A stretch of DNA of 64,000 nucleotides from Crotalaria pallida (lineage: Eukaryota; Streptophyta; Magnoliopsida; Fabales; Fabaceae). Below the pieces are notes generated by a model, which saw only the letters and a list, made by a program, of their open reading frames with translations, did no database searches and had not been told where the DNA came from. The stretch spans positions 71,195,001 through 71,259,000 of the forward strand of contig CM075656.1 in NCBI GenBank assembly GCA_037953625.1. The letters are read 5' to 3'. The position numbers were made by a program, and so were the translations under genes. Positions 45,168 through 55,977 of this stretch are shown piece by piece; position 1 is the stretch's first letter; each line of letters starts with the position of its first letter.

Positions 45168-46756
45168 TGTTGGAAACCAACAAGCGGGCTAAGCAATTAC
45201 TAGAAGGGGGTGAATAGTAATTTGAAGCAGTAATACCAAATATTTCGAATGATATTAAAAGAATTGAGCAGAAACTGATTTTTCTGGAAAAGACTCGAAA
45301 TACTCGAGTCTTTCTTGAGATACTCGAGTGTTTCAGGAAGAACTATTCGAGTCTTTCAAGATATACTCGAGTCTTGAGCAAGAACTACTCGAGTTTTCTG
45401 AGAAATACTCGAGTCTTTCGTATCAGATAAGAACTAAATCAGAAACGAAAAATCAGCAACTCACTTCAAATCAATCCAATACGAAAACAGAAACTTATCT
45501 AACAGAATAGCAAGCAATTTAAATGACTTTTAACAATTGAATAACACTTAGATTCCTTGAACTTGCTACCCAATTAGACAAATCCTATTTCTTTGAAAAA
45601 CTTTAGGTTGTTTGAGCAAGAATGTAAATTGAAAGCTATAAATCAACACTCAAGCAATTTTATCCTGGTTCACTCCAACAATGAGCTACATCCAGTCCTT
45701 CTAACCACCTTAGAAGATTTTTCTATAAATCAAATTGTTAGAAATTACAAGGAATAATTGAAATAGCCTCACTCAATCTAACCCTTCAAGAATGTACCAA
45801 ACTCTTGATTTCTACCCCAATTTGATTCCGGTGACGAAGAACTCATCTAAAGCTTCCTTGAACTCCCTTCAAGAAGCTCCACCGGGCTAAGAACTTCTTA
45901 GTCTTGTGCTTGAGAACCTCTCAAGACTCCAACACCCTAAGCCACTTAGGGTTTGCTTGGGAACAATCCAAGACTTTGAATCAACAAGCTTTTTGTATGT
46001 ATATTACGAATCTCACAATGGATTCGCACAAATAAACACAGCTCAATATAGAAATTGAGACCTAAAACTCAACTTGAGAAGAGAGTAACAATATGAGTGC
46101 AAAGTTGAGTTTTGTGAATTAACACTTGAGAAGAAGAATTAATGAAAGCTTGTAATGATTTTGCTCTAGATGTCTTGTTTGTTCTTGTGCAAAAATCAAA
46201 GAGAAATTTTACAATGAAGTTTTGAAGTTCTTCTCTAGAGTTGGGAAAGACTCAAGTGCCCTAGGATGGGTTTTTGAGTCTTTCCAACGTCATTATTTTT
46301 GCTGACTGGACCTAAAGACTCGAGTCTTTTGGCCAATACTCGAGTTCTTTGACCACGCTGGAAAGATCCGTTGCACAAACAAGACTAACGGCTATATTTG
46401 CTGATCTGGCATAAATACTCGAGTCTTCTTCAAAATACTCGAGTAGATACTCGAGTCTTCTTCAAACTACTCGAGTATTTTGATCAGACATAGTAAAAAT
46501 TAATTTTCCTTTTTGTTTTTCTTCTTAAGTATTAATTTTGGTTAATCTCAACCTAATAGTCATATTACTTATTTTATTCTTAGAACAGATTAATTATTTC
46601 TACCCACTCTCAACATAAATGAAAAATTACAATTACAATCCAATTGAGAATGAGTGAACACTTGTCTTCTTTCTTGAATTCTTATTGTTGTTGATGTTGC
46701 AATGACTTCAAGGCTTGATTATTAATTACTTTATCATCATCAAAATCAAATCCACA
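45168..46756 (-). repeat. Solo LTR of a Copia family related to 2557-7594
   Basis: Starts TGTTGGAAACCAACAAGCGG like the LTRs at 2557 and 6133, shares the CTCACTCAATCTAA and AGAGCTACATCCAGTCC-type stretches, and ends ...AAATCCACA. It carries repeated ACTCGAGTCTT motifs where the other family has ACTACTCGAGTAGT. No PBS, PPT or interior follows, and the flanks (TCGTA, TAATT) do not match, so it is a solo or truncated LTR of uncertain right border. Strand is assigned by alignment with the minus-oriented element. Confidence 0.8.
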
Positions 46757-47170
46757 TAATTAGGAGCATTGAATTTACATCGCACAGTTCTCGGATCCAG
46801 GGTGGATTAGTTGAGCCACAAAAAACGTGAAGTTCAGACACAACATGATTTAGACAAAAAAAATTAAATTTAAGAGAATTTTTAAACTATATTCCCTTTA
46901 TTCATTAAGTTTTGTTGTTTTTGTTCTTGTTTTTTCTATAACTTTTGTACTTTATAATTTGAATACATAATTATTTTTTTCAATTATTTTTGTACTACAT
47001 AATTTCTAGACATAATTGTTTTTGTTCTTCTTTCAATTATTTTTTTTCTAGACATACTTTTTAGATAAATTATTTTTTCAAATTACTATTTAGTATTAAT
47101 TAACGATCATACTTTCTAGATAAATTATAATTTTCAATCTTAAATAGATGTATTTTAAACAAAATGCATG

Positions 47171-47201
<31 letters not shown>

Positions 47202-47879
47202 ACAACTTTAAAATATTAAAACTAAGAAACGGAGGAGTATATCCTAGCTCATTCGTTTATTATCTAAAAATTAATTTACTTATAAAAGAAATTTGCTTCG
47301 TATTATCAGTTTTTCTTTTAAAAAATTGTTTTTTTTTATCCATTTTTTAAAATTTCAAAAGTGTAATAAATATTTTTTTAATTTATATTCATATTAAATA
47401 AGTCTTCATTTATATAAAAAATAAAATAAATCTTGAATTACATAAATAGTGAAAAAATTGATAATTATAAAGAGAGAGAATGTATAATGGAAAAAAAATT
47501 AATATATTGAAACAATTTTTTTAAATGATTGTTTTATTTAAAAAAGATAAATGAATAGGTACGAAAGGTAATAATAGTGAAAGAAAACTTTTTAATAATT
47601 TGTTTTTATAAGTAATAGAATACGGAGTATTAATTTAATACAAAATTTAAATAATCATAATTATGTTAATAAACTCTACCTTTTAAATAAAGTTTAAAGA
47701 AAAGAACACGATCATGTACTCAAAAACTTGTCAACAATTTATTTTGAAAGAAATTAAAACTTCACATTTCACTAGTTTGCTCGATCAATTATTATTAGTA
47801 TCACAACTTCAACACAAACAAAACCCAAACCCCACAAAATTTAAAAGCAAATTACACACCCAAATATCCATAATCAAAG
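46757..47879. other. AT-rich non-coding DNA
   Basis: No gene recognised. A TA run lies at 47177-47200. The last 100-150 bases are the probable 3' untranslated region of the gene at 47880. Confidence 0.5.
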
Positions 47880-48317
47880 TTAGTTAACTTGCAAACGAGG
47901 ATCAACATCAACCCTAGCAACCCCTTGCTCCCCAGCAACCTTAGCCACATCAACCTCTCCAACAACAACATCCTTCACATCCTCTTCCTCCTCCTCCTCA
48001 TCCACATAGTTAGGATCCTTCTCGTCGATAGCAGCGGGTGCGGCCATCAACTCGTTGTCCACCACGTCGGCAGGTCCCTCCCAGGTGAACTTGCCGCCGT
48101 GGCCAGACTTAGGCGGTGGCTTGCCGATCCCGATGCCATCGACCGGGTGGCGATCCATGCGCTGGACGCCCTTGTCGATGAGCTTCTTCTCAACGTACTT
48201 GATTGTGTCTATGTTGTGTGTGTTCAGCTCCGTCTTTTCCACCCTCTTTCTTCCTTCTTCGTCGTGGCTCACCGCTCTTATTGTCACCGTTTCTTTGGTC
48301 TCGTCAATGGGCTTCAT
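47880..48317 (-). CDS. Small acidic GHGGKxTWEG-motif protein (145 aa)
   Basis: An intact single-exon frame with balanced codon use, unlike the AT-rich surroundings. Residues 1-60 are charged and helical-looking (VEKTELNTHNIDTIKYVEKK). Residues 61-82 carry GIGIGKPPPKSGHGGKFTWEG. Residues 97-112 read AIDEKDPNYVDEEEEEED, then a Val/Asp-rich tail. There is no signal peptide or membrane segment, so it is probably cytosolic or nuclear. A glycine-rich GGKxTWxG segment followed by a DPNY-acidic stretch resembles the linker segments of PDCD4/MRF-type translation regulators, but no MA3 domain is present. That resemblance is only an inference. I recognise it as a small conserved plant protein without a settled function. 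A TATA box, a heat-shock-like element and a G-box lie upstream, which suggests stress or ABA control. The opposite-strand frame at 47889-48326 is its shadow. Confidence 0.85.
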   Translation of the reverse strand: MKPIDETKETVTIRAVSHDEEGRKRVEKTELNTHNIDTIKYVEKKLIDKGVQRMDRHPVDGIGIGKPPPKSGHGGKFTWEGPADVVDNELMAAPAAIDEKDPNYVDEEEEEEDVKDVVVGEVDVAKVAGEQGVARVDVDPRLQVN

Positions 48318-48445
48318 TGTTTCTAGCTTCTTCTACTTCACTATTTCTCTCTTCTTATCTTCTTGTTTGTTTGTTTGTTTTTCTTCTTTAGTGTGATTGG
48401 TGCAAGTTGCTCGAAGCTTATGGTGGTGTTGATTGAGATGAAGTG

Positions 48446-48453
48446 CTTTTATA
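48446..48453 (-). promoter_or_regulatory. TATA box of the 145-aa gene
   Basis: On the minus strand TATAAAAG lies about 130 bases before the ATG, leaving a 5' leader of about 100 bases. Confidence 0.7.
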
Positions 48454-48495
48454 AGAGGTTTTGGTGCTTGGAATATTTAGAGAAGAGATTAAACT

Positions 48496-48505
48496 AGAAA
48501 GTTCG
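48496..48505 (-). promoter_or_regulatory. Heat-shock-element-like site
   Basis: A GAA-nn-TTC core (AGAAAGTTCG) lies about 45 bases upstream of the TATA box. More TTC/GAA modules lie at 48527-48548. Binding is inferred from the pattern only. Confidence 0.45.
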
Positions 48506-48553
48506 AGGATATATTCTATGATTAGAGTTCTGGGATATGCTAGAACTCTCGGC

Positions 48554-48559
48554 CACGTG
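48554..48559. promoter_or_regulatory. G-box / ABRE core CACGTG
   Basis: CCACGTGA lies about 100 bases upstream of the TATA box of the 145-aa gene, a position where ABA-responsive elements are often found. Confidence 0.45.
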
Positions 48560-49192
48560 ATGCACCTCTTCGTAACTAGCTAGATAAATATCACTCGTAA
48601 TAAAAATTATCTGTTGGTCTTGCTATCTTATCATATCATCATATCATTTAGTATAATTTAGGTCAACAGTAAATTATATTGTTACATATATAGAAAAACT
48701 TAGTTTTTTTTTTAAAGGAGAAAAAATTTAGTTAAACAATAGGAAAAATGAAATTAATAAATTATTAATTCAATTTATTATTGATCTATCTAGACTATAA
48801 ATAATATAGTCATTCAGGATTAAACAATAATTTTTTTCTCATGTATGATGTATATCAATTTATGTCTCATCCCATTTTAAAATCTTTCATTAAAAAAAAA
48901 ACGAGGGAACCAATTTCACACGAATAGAAAAGATGGAAGACTAAAGTAGATGCATGTTGTCCTTAGTGATATCTGAGAGGCTTCTAGACGCGCGTGGTGA
49001 ATTCCATTGGTTACATGAAATGCTGAAGTGTACAGGCTCGTTCTCTTGGGTTCATTTCCAGTAGTCTAAGGCTAAGCCCCATTTTTTGATCAGTTGGGTT
49101 GGACCAAGTGTTACTCACTGAATGTTAGCAAAGGTCCAATGGTTCCACGCAATAATAGTTGACCAACACAATATGCCAACACTTGATCGACT
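48560..49192. other. Non-coding DNA
   Basis: No gene recognised between the promoter of the 145-aa gene and the solo LTR. Confidence 0.4.
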
Positions 49193-49559
49193 ATTTTTGT
49201 AACATCCCAAATTTAATCTCAAGCATAATTAGTGAGTTAATAGGTTTATAGTGTAGAAAATGGATAGATTAATTGCTTAAAGAATTTTGGGAGCAAGGTG
49301 AGCAGCCATTTTAAGTACTAGGGGTTGTGTAGAGTGCATAGGTGTCAAGAGGTAGAATTATAGAAGTCGAATCGGGAGTTAAATCGGGGTTTTAAGTGTT
49401 ACAAAGCATCCTGTGCAAGAAAATTATGAATAAAATATCCACAACTCTAAACCCAATTCCCACCGTTAGATGTGAAGATAAGGGTCTTAGGAAGCTTGTC
49501 TCAAAATTTGAGCAATATCTGACGGTTAACGAAAAAGTTATGGGAAAGTCAAGGGAAAG

Positions 49560-49815
49560 TCAACTGGTGCACGCCCAGGCGCACCGGGGTGCATCAGATG
49601 CACCAAACCAGTAAGTTTTTCGCCCAGGCGCACCACCAACTCGCCCAGGCGCGCGCTGCGAGCACCATTGCTGCATCTGGCGCACCAGATGGCGCGCCAT
49701 CCTCACCAGGCCCGCACCAGCCCCCACCAAAACATGCACCATTTTCCCTTGACGCACCAGTTGGTGCGTAAACGGCGCTCAAGCGCGAGAATCCGCGCCC
49801 AGGCGCGAGACGTCA
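49560..49815. repeat. GC-rich interspersed motif GCCCAGGCGC in the solo LTR
   Basis: The motif CGCCCAGGCGC(A/G)C is repeated at least five times in about 240 bases, together with GGTGC(A/G) palindromes such as GGTGCATCAGATGCACC. It is the only GC-rich island of this LTR. Confidence 0.75.
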
Positions 49816-50936
49816 GACTAGTGTGATTTCAGCCACACAAAATTGGCTTCTTGGCCAAGCCATTGAATCCAAGCCACACCACTCGACCCCCTATGCAAGA
49901 AAAACCGAAAATGGGGCCATAAACACACAAAAACACTCATTCTCCTCATCTCCTTCATTTTCTTTCTTCATGGCTCCAAGGGAAAAACCCTATGATCATC
50001 ATCATAATCACCATCAACAATCATCAAGCATCCACCAACATCACCATCATATTCATCTTCACCAAGCAAGGAAATGAGTTTAAGATCACCCTTCCTTCTC
50101 CTCTACACCACACGCATATATTCTCACCTCCACCAAGGTTTATTAAGCTTCATAGCTCCACCATCAACCCACCCTCTTCATTCTTCATCTTTCTCTCCTT
50201 AGGGCCAAGAACAAAGCACCCTTAACCTTCTTCATTTCCTTTGATTCCAAGAGCATAAACACAAATCACACTCCATCCTCCTCTCTCTTAAAATCATGGC
50301 CCTCTCTCTCTCATCTCCCTTGGGCTTTCCAACTTCGAAGCCATGGAGATCGCTACGAGTTCATGCCTCACCATCCTAAACCATCATTATCAAGCATCAA
50401 GGAGATTACAAGATCAAGGAGCTAGGGTTCTTAAAGCTAAGGAAAGCTAGGATTTTGGTGGCTTTCTCCCTTCACATTCAAGGTAAGAAGGGAAGTGTTA
50501 CCTTTACTTAGAGGGTATTTTCTAACTTGTATATAGGGGGAATTAAGGGTAGGGAATAAAATAGAAAGGTGAACCTTAGGGTAATTGACTAGATTAGGAC
50601 TTGGAGCAAGTGAACTAAGAATTAGAATTTATGAATATGCTAGTTGTGTATGTTTTTGTGGTAGAATTGATTAAATTGGGTTTAATGATGATGGTGGTAG
50701 AATATAGCATGGCTTGAAGGTTAATAATGAATATAGCGATTAGAAAGATGATTATGTTATTAGTTTTAGTGCCTTGAATGGGATCAAATGAACACGAATG
50801 ATGATGAGGAGTAAAACGCAGATAACGGAAATAAGAAGGAAATTGGGTAGTTGGTAAATTAATTAAAAGAGTGTCAAATGGTTAGAGAAGAAGGTAATTG
50901 AATGGTATGAGTAACTGATTGTGAAATTATGTATTC

Positions 50937-51470
50937 AAGACCCTCCATAGAGGAGTGGAATATTATATTATCACGACCCTCCATAGAGGAGTGGAATATT
51001 ATATTATCATGATCCTCCATAGAGAAGTGAAATTTTATATTATCATGACCCTCCATAATGGAGTGGAAAGTATAGTATCATGACCCTCCATAAAGGAGTG
51101 GATATTATCAAGACCCTCCGTAAAGGAGTGGATATCATTATGACCCTTCACTTGCACCGTAAGTGAAGTGAGAACAGGACCCTCCGCTTACTCTCTAAGC
51201 AGGAGTGAGAATTGTATATATATAGTATCATGACCCTCCATAAAGGAGTGGATATTATCAAGACCCTCCGTAAAGGAGTGGATATCATCATGACCCTTCA
51301 CTTGCACCGTAAGTGAAGTGAGAACAGGACCCTCCACTTACTCTCTAAGCAGGAGTGAGAATTGTATATATATAGTATCATGACCCTCCATAAGGAATGA
51401 ATATTATCAGGACCCTCCACAGAGGAGTGGAATATTACATAAACAAGACCCTCCATTAGGAGTGAGTATT
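50937..51470. repeat. Minisatellite GACCCTCCATAGAGGAGTGG in the solo LTR
   Basis: Units of about 28-37 bp built on GACCCTCCATAAAGGAGTGGA and TATTATC are repeated more than ten times. A higher-order block of about 165 bases (CTTCACTTGCACCGTAAGTG, CTCTCTAAGCAGGAGTGAG) occurs twice, near 51147 and 51295. CCTCCATAGAGG and CTTACTCTCTAAG are imperfect palindromes. Confidence 0.9.
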
Positions 51471-52143
51471 AAATAAGAATAAAAGGGTAAGTAGGTAAGT
51501 GTGAAAAATGATAGGAGGACATGATAGAGTCAAGAAAGGTTAAGGAAATAGTAAAAAGGAATAAGAAATAAATATGGACAACAATAGGGAATTAATGAAG
51601 CAAGGGTAATTGAAATAGAAAATATAATTCAAGTGATAACGGGTAGTAATTCCTTAGTTGTTCTCTATGTCATTTTAGAATGTATTTTCTAAGTTCTGTG
51701 TAATGCTACCCTTCTTGATATATTTTTACAGGTGAAGAAGGAGCTTACACGAGTATGGCCGGGCAGGATTACACTCCACCTCGTGGAAGTGTCGTGTAGT
51801 TAGTGGGGTAACCCTTTGTTGGTCAATGGTTTTATTTTAGTTTTGGAATTTGAAATGTATTATATTTTATTGTAATTATTTTTTGAAATGATGTACTCGA
51901 ACTGAATTGTATTTTGGCCCTGCTGGCCCATTGTTGATGAAAATAAAGTTTTATGCAGGTTAATCAGGAAAAGCAAATTTTGGGAATGTCCCTAAAACAA
52001 AGTAAACTCCGTCCGATTTTACGGAGATTTTTATAAGAAGTAAGTATAACTAAGTGTTTTTCCTAATCAACTAATAGTATTAAAAGAGAAATTTTAAATC
52101 CTCAATTAATTAAGGGTAAAAGTAACTAGGGTGTTACAATTTT

Positions 52144-53113
52144 AACAAGTGGTACTAGTATGTAAACATCTTTCATTAAGTATTGCTTAATATAACTATA
52201 ATTTTTACTGTAACTGGCAACATTTTATAATAACAAATTGTTTTCATTTTTTCGTGTTGGAAGCACCCACCAATGATAAATTACTTGTGTTGGAGGGAAT
52301 AATGAGAAAAAACATAATTAATGTTGAAAATCTAAATAATGTTTGTATATTTTTTTAAGAGTGTGTTTTGTTTGAAATAATACAAATAAATAGTAACGGA
52401 AGGAATACTAAGTTCAAAGAAGAAGAAATTATTACATGGTTCAGAATTAATGATCCCAATCTTTGATTTCGAATATTTAAAAAAAACCTATAAAAAATAT
52501 TTTAAATCAATGAACTAGATAGAATTAGGACCATTGATCATGAACGATTCAATAATTTTTCTTAAAAAAAACACAAAGTATAAAACATAACAAAATACTA
52601 CTCACTTTATTTTTATTTATTTGTTTCATTTGGAGAATTTTTTTTCAAATATTTATCTGTTTCATTTACAATATCAATAGTGCAATAGTTGATATTTAGT
52701 TAACGTAAAATCTTCTATTAATAAAATTGGTTAATTTAGTTAATGATATTGGAAATGTGAATATTTGAAATGTATTTTCAAAACTACTCCTATTAATAGT
52801 ATTGAAAATTTAAAAAGTGTTAAGTAAATAGGGGTATTTATGAAAAGAAGTAACTAATTGTTATTGAAAATTATATGAGATCATATAAATAACAACAAAA
52901 TAAAAATCTCAAAAGAGTCTTGTATACATGAAAAGAAGTACAGTAGTATTTGATAAATCCATTTTTATTTATAAATCATATTTAATCAAAATACACATAT
53001 AAGCATTTAATTTTTTGTTTTTAGCAAAAAGAATTAATTAATCTTATTCTTTTACCCATCTTATTTGCAATAATTTTACGAAAAAAAAACTAAATACCTC
53101 TTAGAACATATTA
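52144..53113. other. AT-rich non-coding DNA
   Basis: No gene recognised. It has decayed Stowaway-like fragments (ACTCACTTTATTTTTATTTA near 52603). Confidence 0.4.
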
Positions 53114-53381
53114 CTTCGTCCCTAAATATAAGACCATTTTGATACTTTTATTTTGTTCCTATTTATAAGATGCTATACCAATTTTCAATGAACATTAATT
53201 ATTATTTTTCACAAACATCCCTATTTATTTAACATTTTTTAGATTTACAATAATATTAATAGGGGTAATTTTGAAAATACATATCAAAAATTCACATTTT
53301 CAATACAATTAACTAAATTATTCCACTTTCTTAATGGACGTGAAATCTCCCAAAGGGATATATATATCGGGACGAAGGGAG
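53114..53381. mobile_element. Stowaway-type MITE, family C (uninterrupted copy)
   Basis: Begins CTTCGTCCCTAAATATAAGA and ends with CGGGACGAAGGGAG, TA-flanked. The interior matches the outer element at 10395-10888. The 68-codon minus frame at 53318 is spurious. Confidence 0.85.
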
Positions 53382-54497
53382 TAGTATAAAGTGTAGTACT
53401 TTCTTTGATTTAAAATTTGAGCAAAAGTAACTAACATTCTTAAATTTTGTTTTATTCTCAATGATACTTTTGAAAAACATACATGAAAAATTGTTATCTC
53501 ATTTAATTTTTGTTTCATTTCCAATACTATTTTCCTAGAAAATCTTTATTTTTACTAAATTTTTGAAAATTAAATACAATAAACTAATTTTCTAAATAAG
53601 TGTGATTTAATTTTTTTTTCTTTTATTCTAAACCGAAGGAAAAATATAAAGGGTTTTTTGCACCTCGTGCGTGGGATAACCTAGCTTGAAAAAATAAGTC
53701 TTTGCTGAGAAAAAGATACATTAATTTGGGACAAAGAGAGTAGTATAAAGTGTACACCTTCCGGTTTGAAATATTTGAAAAAAATATATATACTATAATC
53801 TTTGGTTTAAAATATAAGCAAAAGTAAATAATATTCTTAAATTTGTTTCATTCTCAATGATATATAATTTTTTAAAACATACATGAAAAATTGTTATCTC
53901 ATTTAATTTTTGTTTTATTCCCAATACTACTTTCCTAAAATATCTCTATTTTTAATAAATTTTTGAAAATTAAATACAATCAACTAATTTCCTTAATAAA
54001 CGTGATTTTAATTTTTTTTATTCTAAACCAAAGGGAATGCATATAAAAAAAACAATTTTTTAAGGTAAAATATAAAGGGCTTTTTTCTATTTTATGCAGT
54101 TGGTGCATGAGATAATCTAGTTTGAAAAAGTAAGTCTTTGTTGAAAAAAGATACATTTAATTAATTAAAGGCAAATGCTAACAAGTGTCTTTAGGGCACT
54201 TGATAAGCAACTAAAAGGAGATAAAAAGCATTGAAAAATGCATTTTTTGAGATTCTCGAGAGAAAAATAAATGTTAACTTGTGATTATTTTTCCTATTAA
54301 AGTAACCTTAACAAGTGCCCTTAGGGCACTTGTTAGCAAGACCCTTAATTAAAATATAATTATTTTATTCTTCAATAAAAGTTTGTTTTTTATGTTCTAC
54401 TCTTTCCATTTCTATATATAAGACTCTCTTAGATTTAACGTCCATTAAGAAAGTTTGTTAATTTATTTAATTATGTTAGAAATGTGAATATTTGATA
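53382..54497. other. Non-coding DNA with a duplicated block
   Basis: The phrase TTTCATTCTCAATGATA...ACATACATGAAAAATTGTTATCTC with surrounding sequence occurs near 53450-53500 and 53848-53900, a diverged duplication of about 400 bases. No gene. Confidence 0.5.
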
Positions 54498-54854
54498 CTC
54501 GCTCATGTCCTTATTATAAGCCCCTTTGACTAATTTTCACACCCTTTAAGAAACTTAATTAATATTGTTAGTGGTATTGACGATGTAAATATTTGATATA
54601 CTTTTTCAAAAATACCTCTATGATTATTATTGGGAACTTAATTAATATTGTTAGTAATATTGGCGATGTAAATATTTGGTATACTTTTTCAAAAATACCC
54701 CTATGATTATTATTGGGAATCTAAAAAATGTTGAGTGAATATAAGTGTTTGTGGAAAAGAAGTAATTAGTGTCATTGGAAGCTGAAAATGAGACTTATAT
54801 TAAGGACCAAAGAAAAATCTTCAAACGAGACTTAATATATAGGACTGGAGGGAG
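54498..54854. mobile_element. Stowaway-type MITE with internal duplication
   Basis: Begins CTCGCTCATGTCCTTATTAT and ends TATAGGACTGGAGGGAG, TA-flanked. A unit of about 83 bases (AATTAATATTGTTAGT...CTATGATTATTATTGGGA) is present twice. Confidence 0.75.
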
Positions 54855-54964
54855 TATATATTTTTAAAACTAACCTATTAATAGTATTGAAAATTTAAAA
54901 AGTTTTAAATAAATAAGAATGTTTGTGTAAAAAAATAATTAATTGCGAATGAAAAACAAAAATA

Positions 54965-55297
54965 CTACTCCGTTCCTTTTAGCCTTTTTTTCTTGTTTCA
55001 TAACATTAGGCCTTTTACAATTCCAATACATAAACATATTTTTCTTTTCAATTTTAACCTTTATTCAATCATCTCATTCTCTCCTCATTAATTCTACTTT
55101 TATCATCTCTTATCTCTAAACCACTATACATTAATTAATGGACACACTTACTAATAAAACATTAAATACTACTATAATTTTCAATAAGGATTGATAGGGG
55201 CATTTTGGACAAATTATACATAACACTTACAATAATTAACACTTTCTTAATCTGTGTGTCCAGGCCTAAAAGGCCTAATATTCTGAAACGGAGGGAG
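54965..55297 (-). mobile_element. Stowaway-type MITE, family A copy 4 (inverted)
   Basis: Reverse orientation of 39744-40094: it ends GGCCTAATATTCTGAAACGG then AGGGAG, and the interior ATCTGTGTGTCCAGGCC is the complement of the others. It lies about 235 bases upstream of the TATA box of the HAD gene. Confidence 0.85.
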
Positions 55298-55349
55298 TAA
55301 TAGAGAGAGATACGTAGAGGAATAGAGTGAGCAAGCACGAGTTGATGTT

Positions 55350-55500
55350 TAGGATTTCCAATGTCACAACTCACAAAAGGAACATTGAATGAGTATAATT
55401 CAATTCATTTCCTAGATAAAGAGCATGAGTCTTGAAGAGCAGGCACCCGTTAACTTTTAGGATTTCCAACGTAATTAAGTAAAGAACATTGAATGGGATT
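55350..55500. repeat. Two-copy imperfect repeat upstream of the HAD gene
   Basis: AGGATTTCCAA(T/C)GT...GAACATTGAATG occurs at about 55351 and about 55459, a spacing near 108 bases, within the promoter region. Confidence 0.6.
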
Positions 55501-55532
55501 TCATTCATCTTCGAAATCATGAAATTTTAAAC

Positions 55533-55540
55533 TATATAAA
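55533..55540 (+). promoter_or_regulatory. TATA box of the HAD-like gene
   Basis: TATATAAA lies about 45 bases before the ATG at 55583, leaving a short leader. Confidence 0.65.
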
Positions 55541-55582
55541 CGAACTATAGAACTAGTAGTAGTAGTAATTTTGTTTTCAAAT

Positions 55583-55946
55583 ATGGCAAGAAATAACAAA
55601 AGCTATAGTTACACTGTTAGTGACACGGCATCTAGCTATTACAGCGCTGAGTTTAGTGAGTCTGAAGATGATTTTGAAGATGTTCAAGATCAGGAAACTG
55701 TCTTGGGCCTCTCTTTGGAGAAGCTGAATCTTGGTCCTAGAAAAAAGCTACTTGTTTTAAACCTTAATAACTTACTGGTGAATAAAATTCACATTCGTGA
55801 TGCTAAACATATTCCAAGCTCTAGAAGCCCTGATGCAACATTTCGAAACTTTTTTGGTATGTATGTTATTCTTAGACAGAGCCAATGTTTAATCACTAAA
55901 TAGTTTAATTGTTTTTGCTGTTTTATGTTTCAACAACTAATTTAAA

Positions 55947-55977
<31 letters not shown>

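Larger units (their letters stand above)
49198..52138 (+). repeat. Solo LTR, 2.94 kb, with ATTTT TSD
   Basis: Begins TGTAACATCCC and ends GGGTGTTACA, flanked by ATTTT on both sides (49193-49197 and 52139-52143). It has no PBS, PPT, gag or pol. Long LTRs with TGTAACA/TGTTACA ends are typical of large plant Gypsy elements, so this is most likely a solo LTR left by recombination between two LTRs. An AATAAA signal at about 51942 suggests plus orientation. The short frames at 49396, 49823 and 49992 are untranslated LTR sequence. Confidence 0.88.

Noticed and set aside
47889..48396. Plus-strand frames of 60-145 codons
   Set aside because: They are antisense shadows of the 145-aa gene on the minus strand and of its pyrimidine-rich leader.
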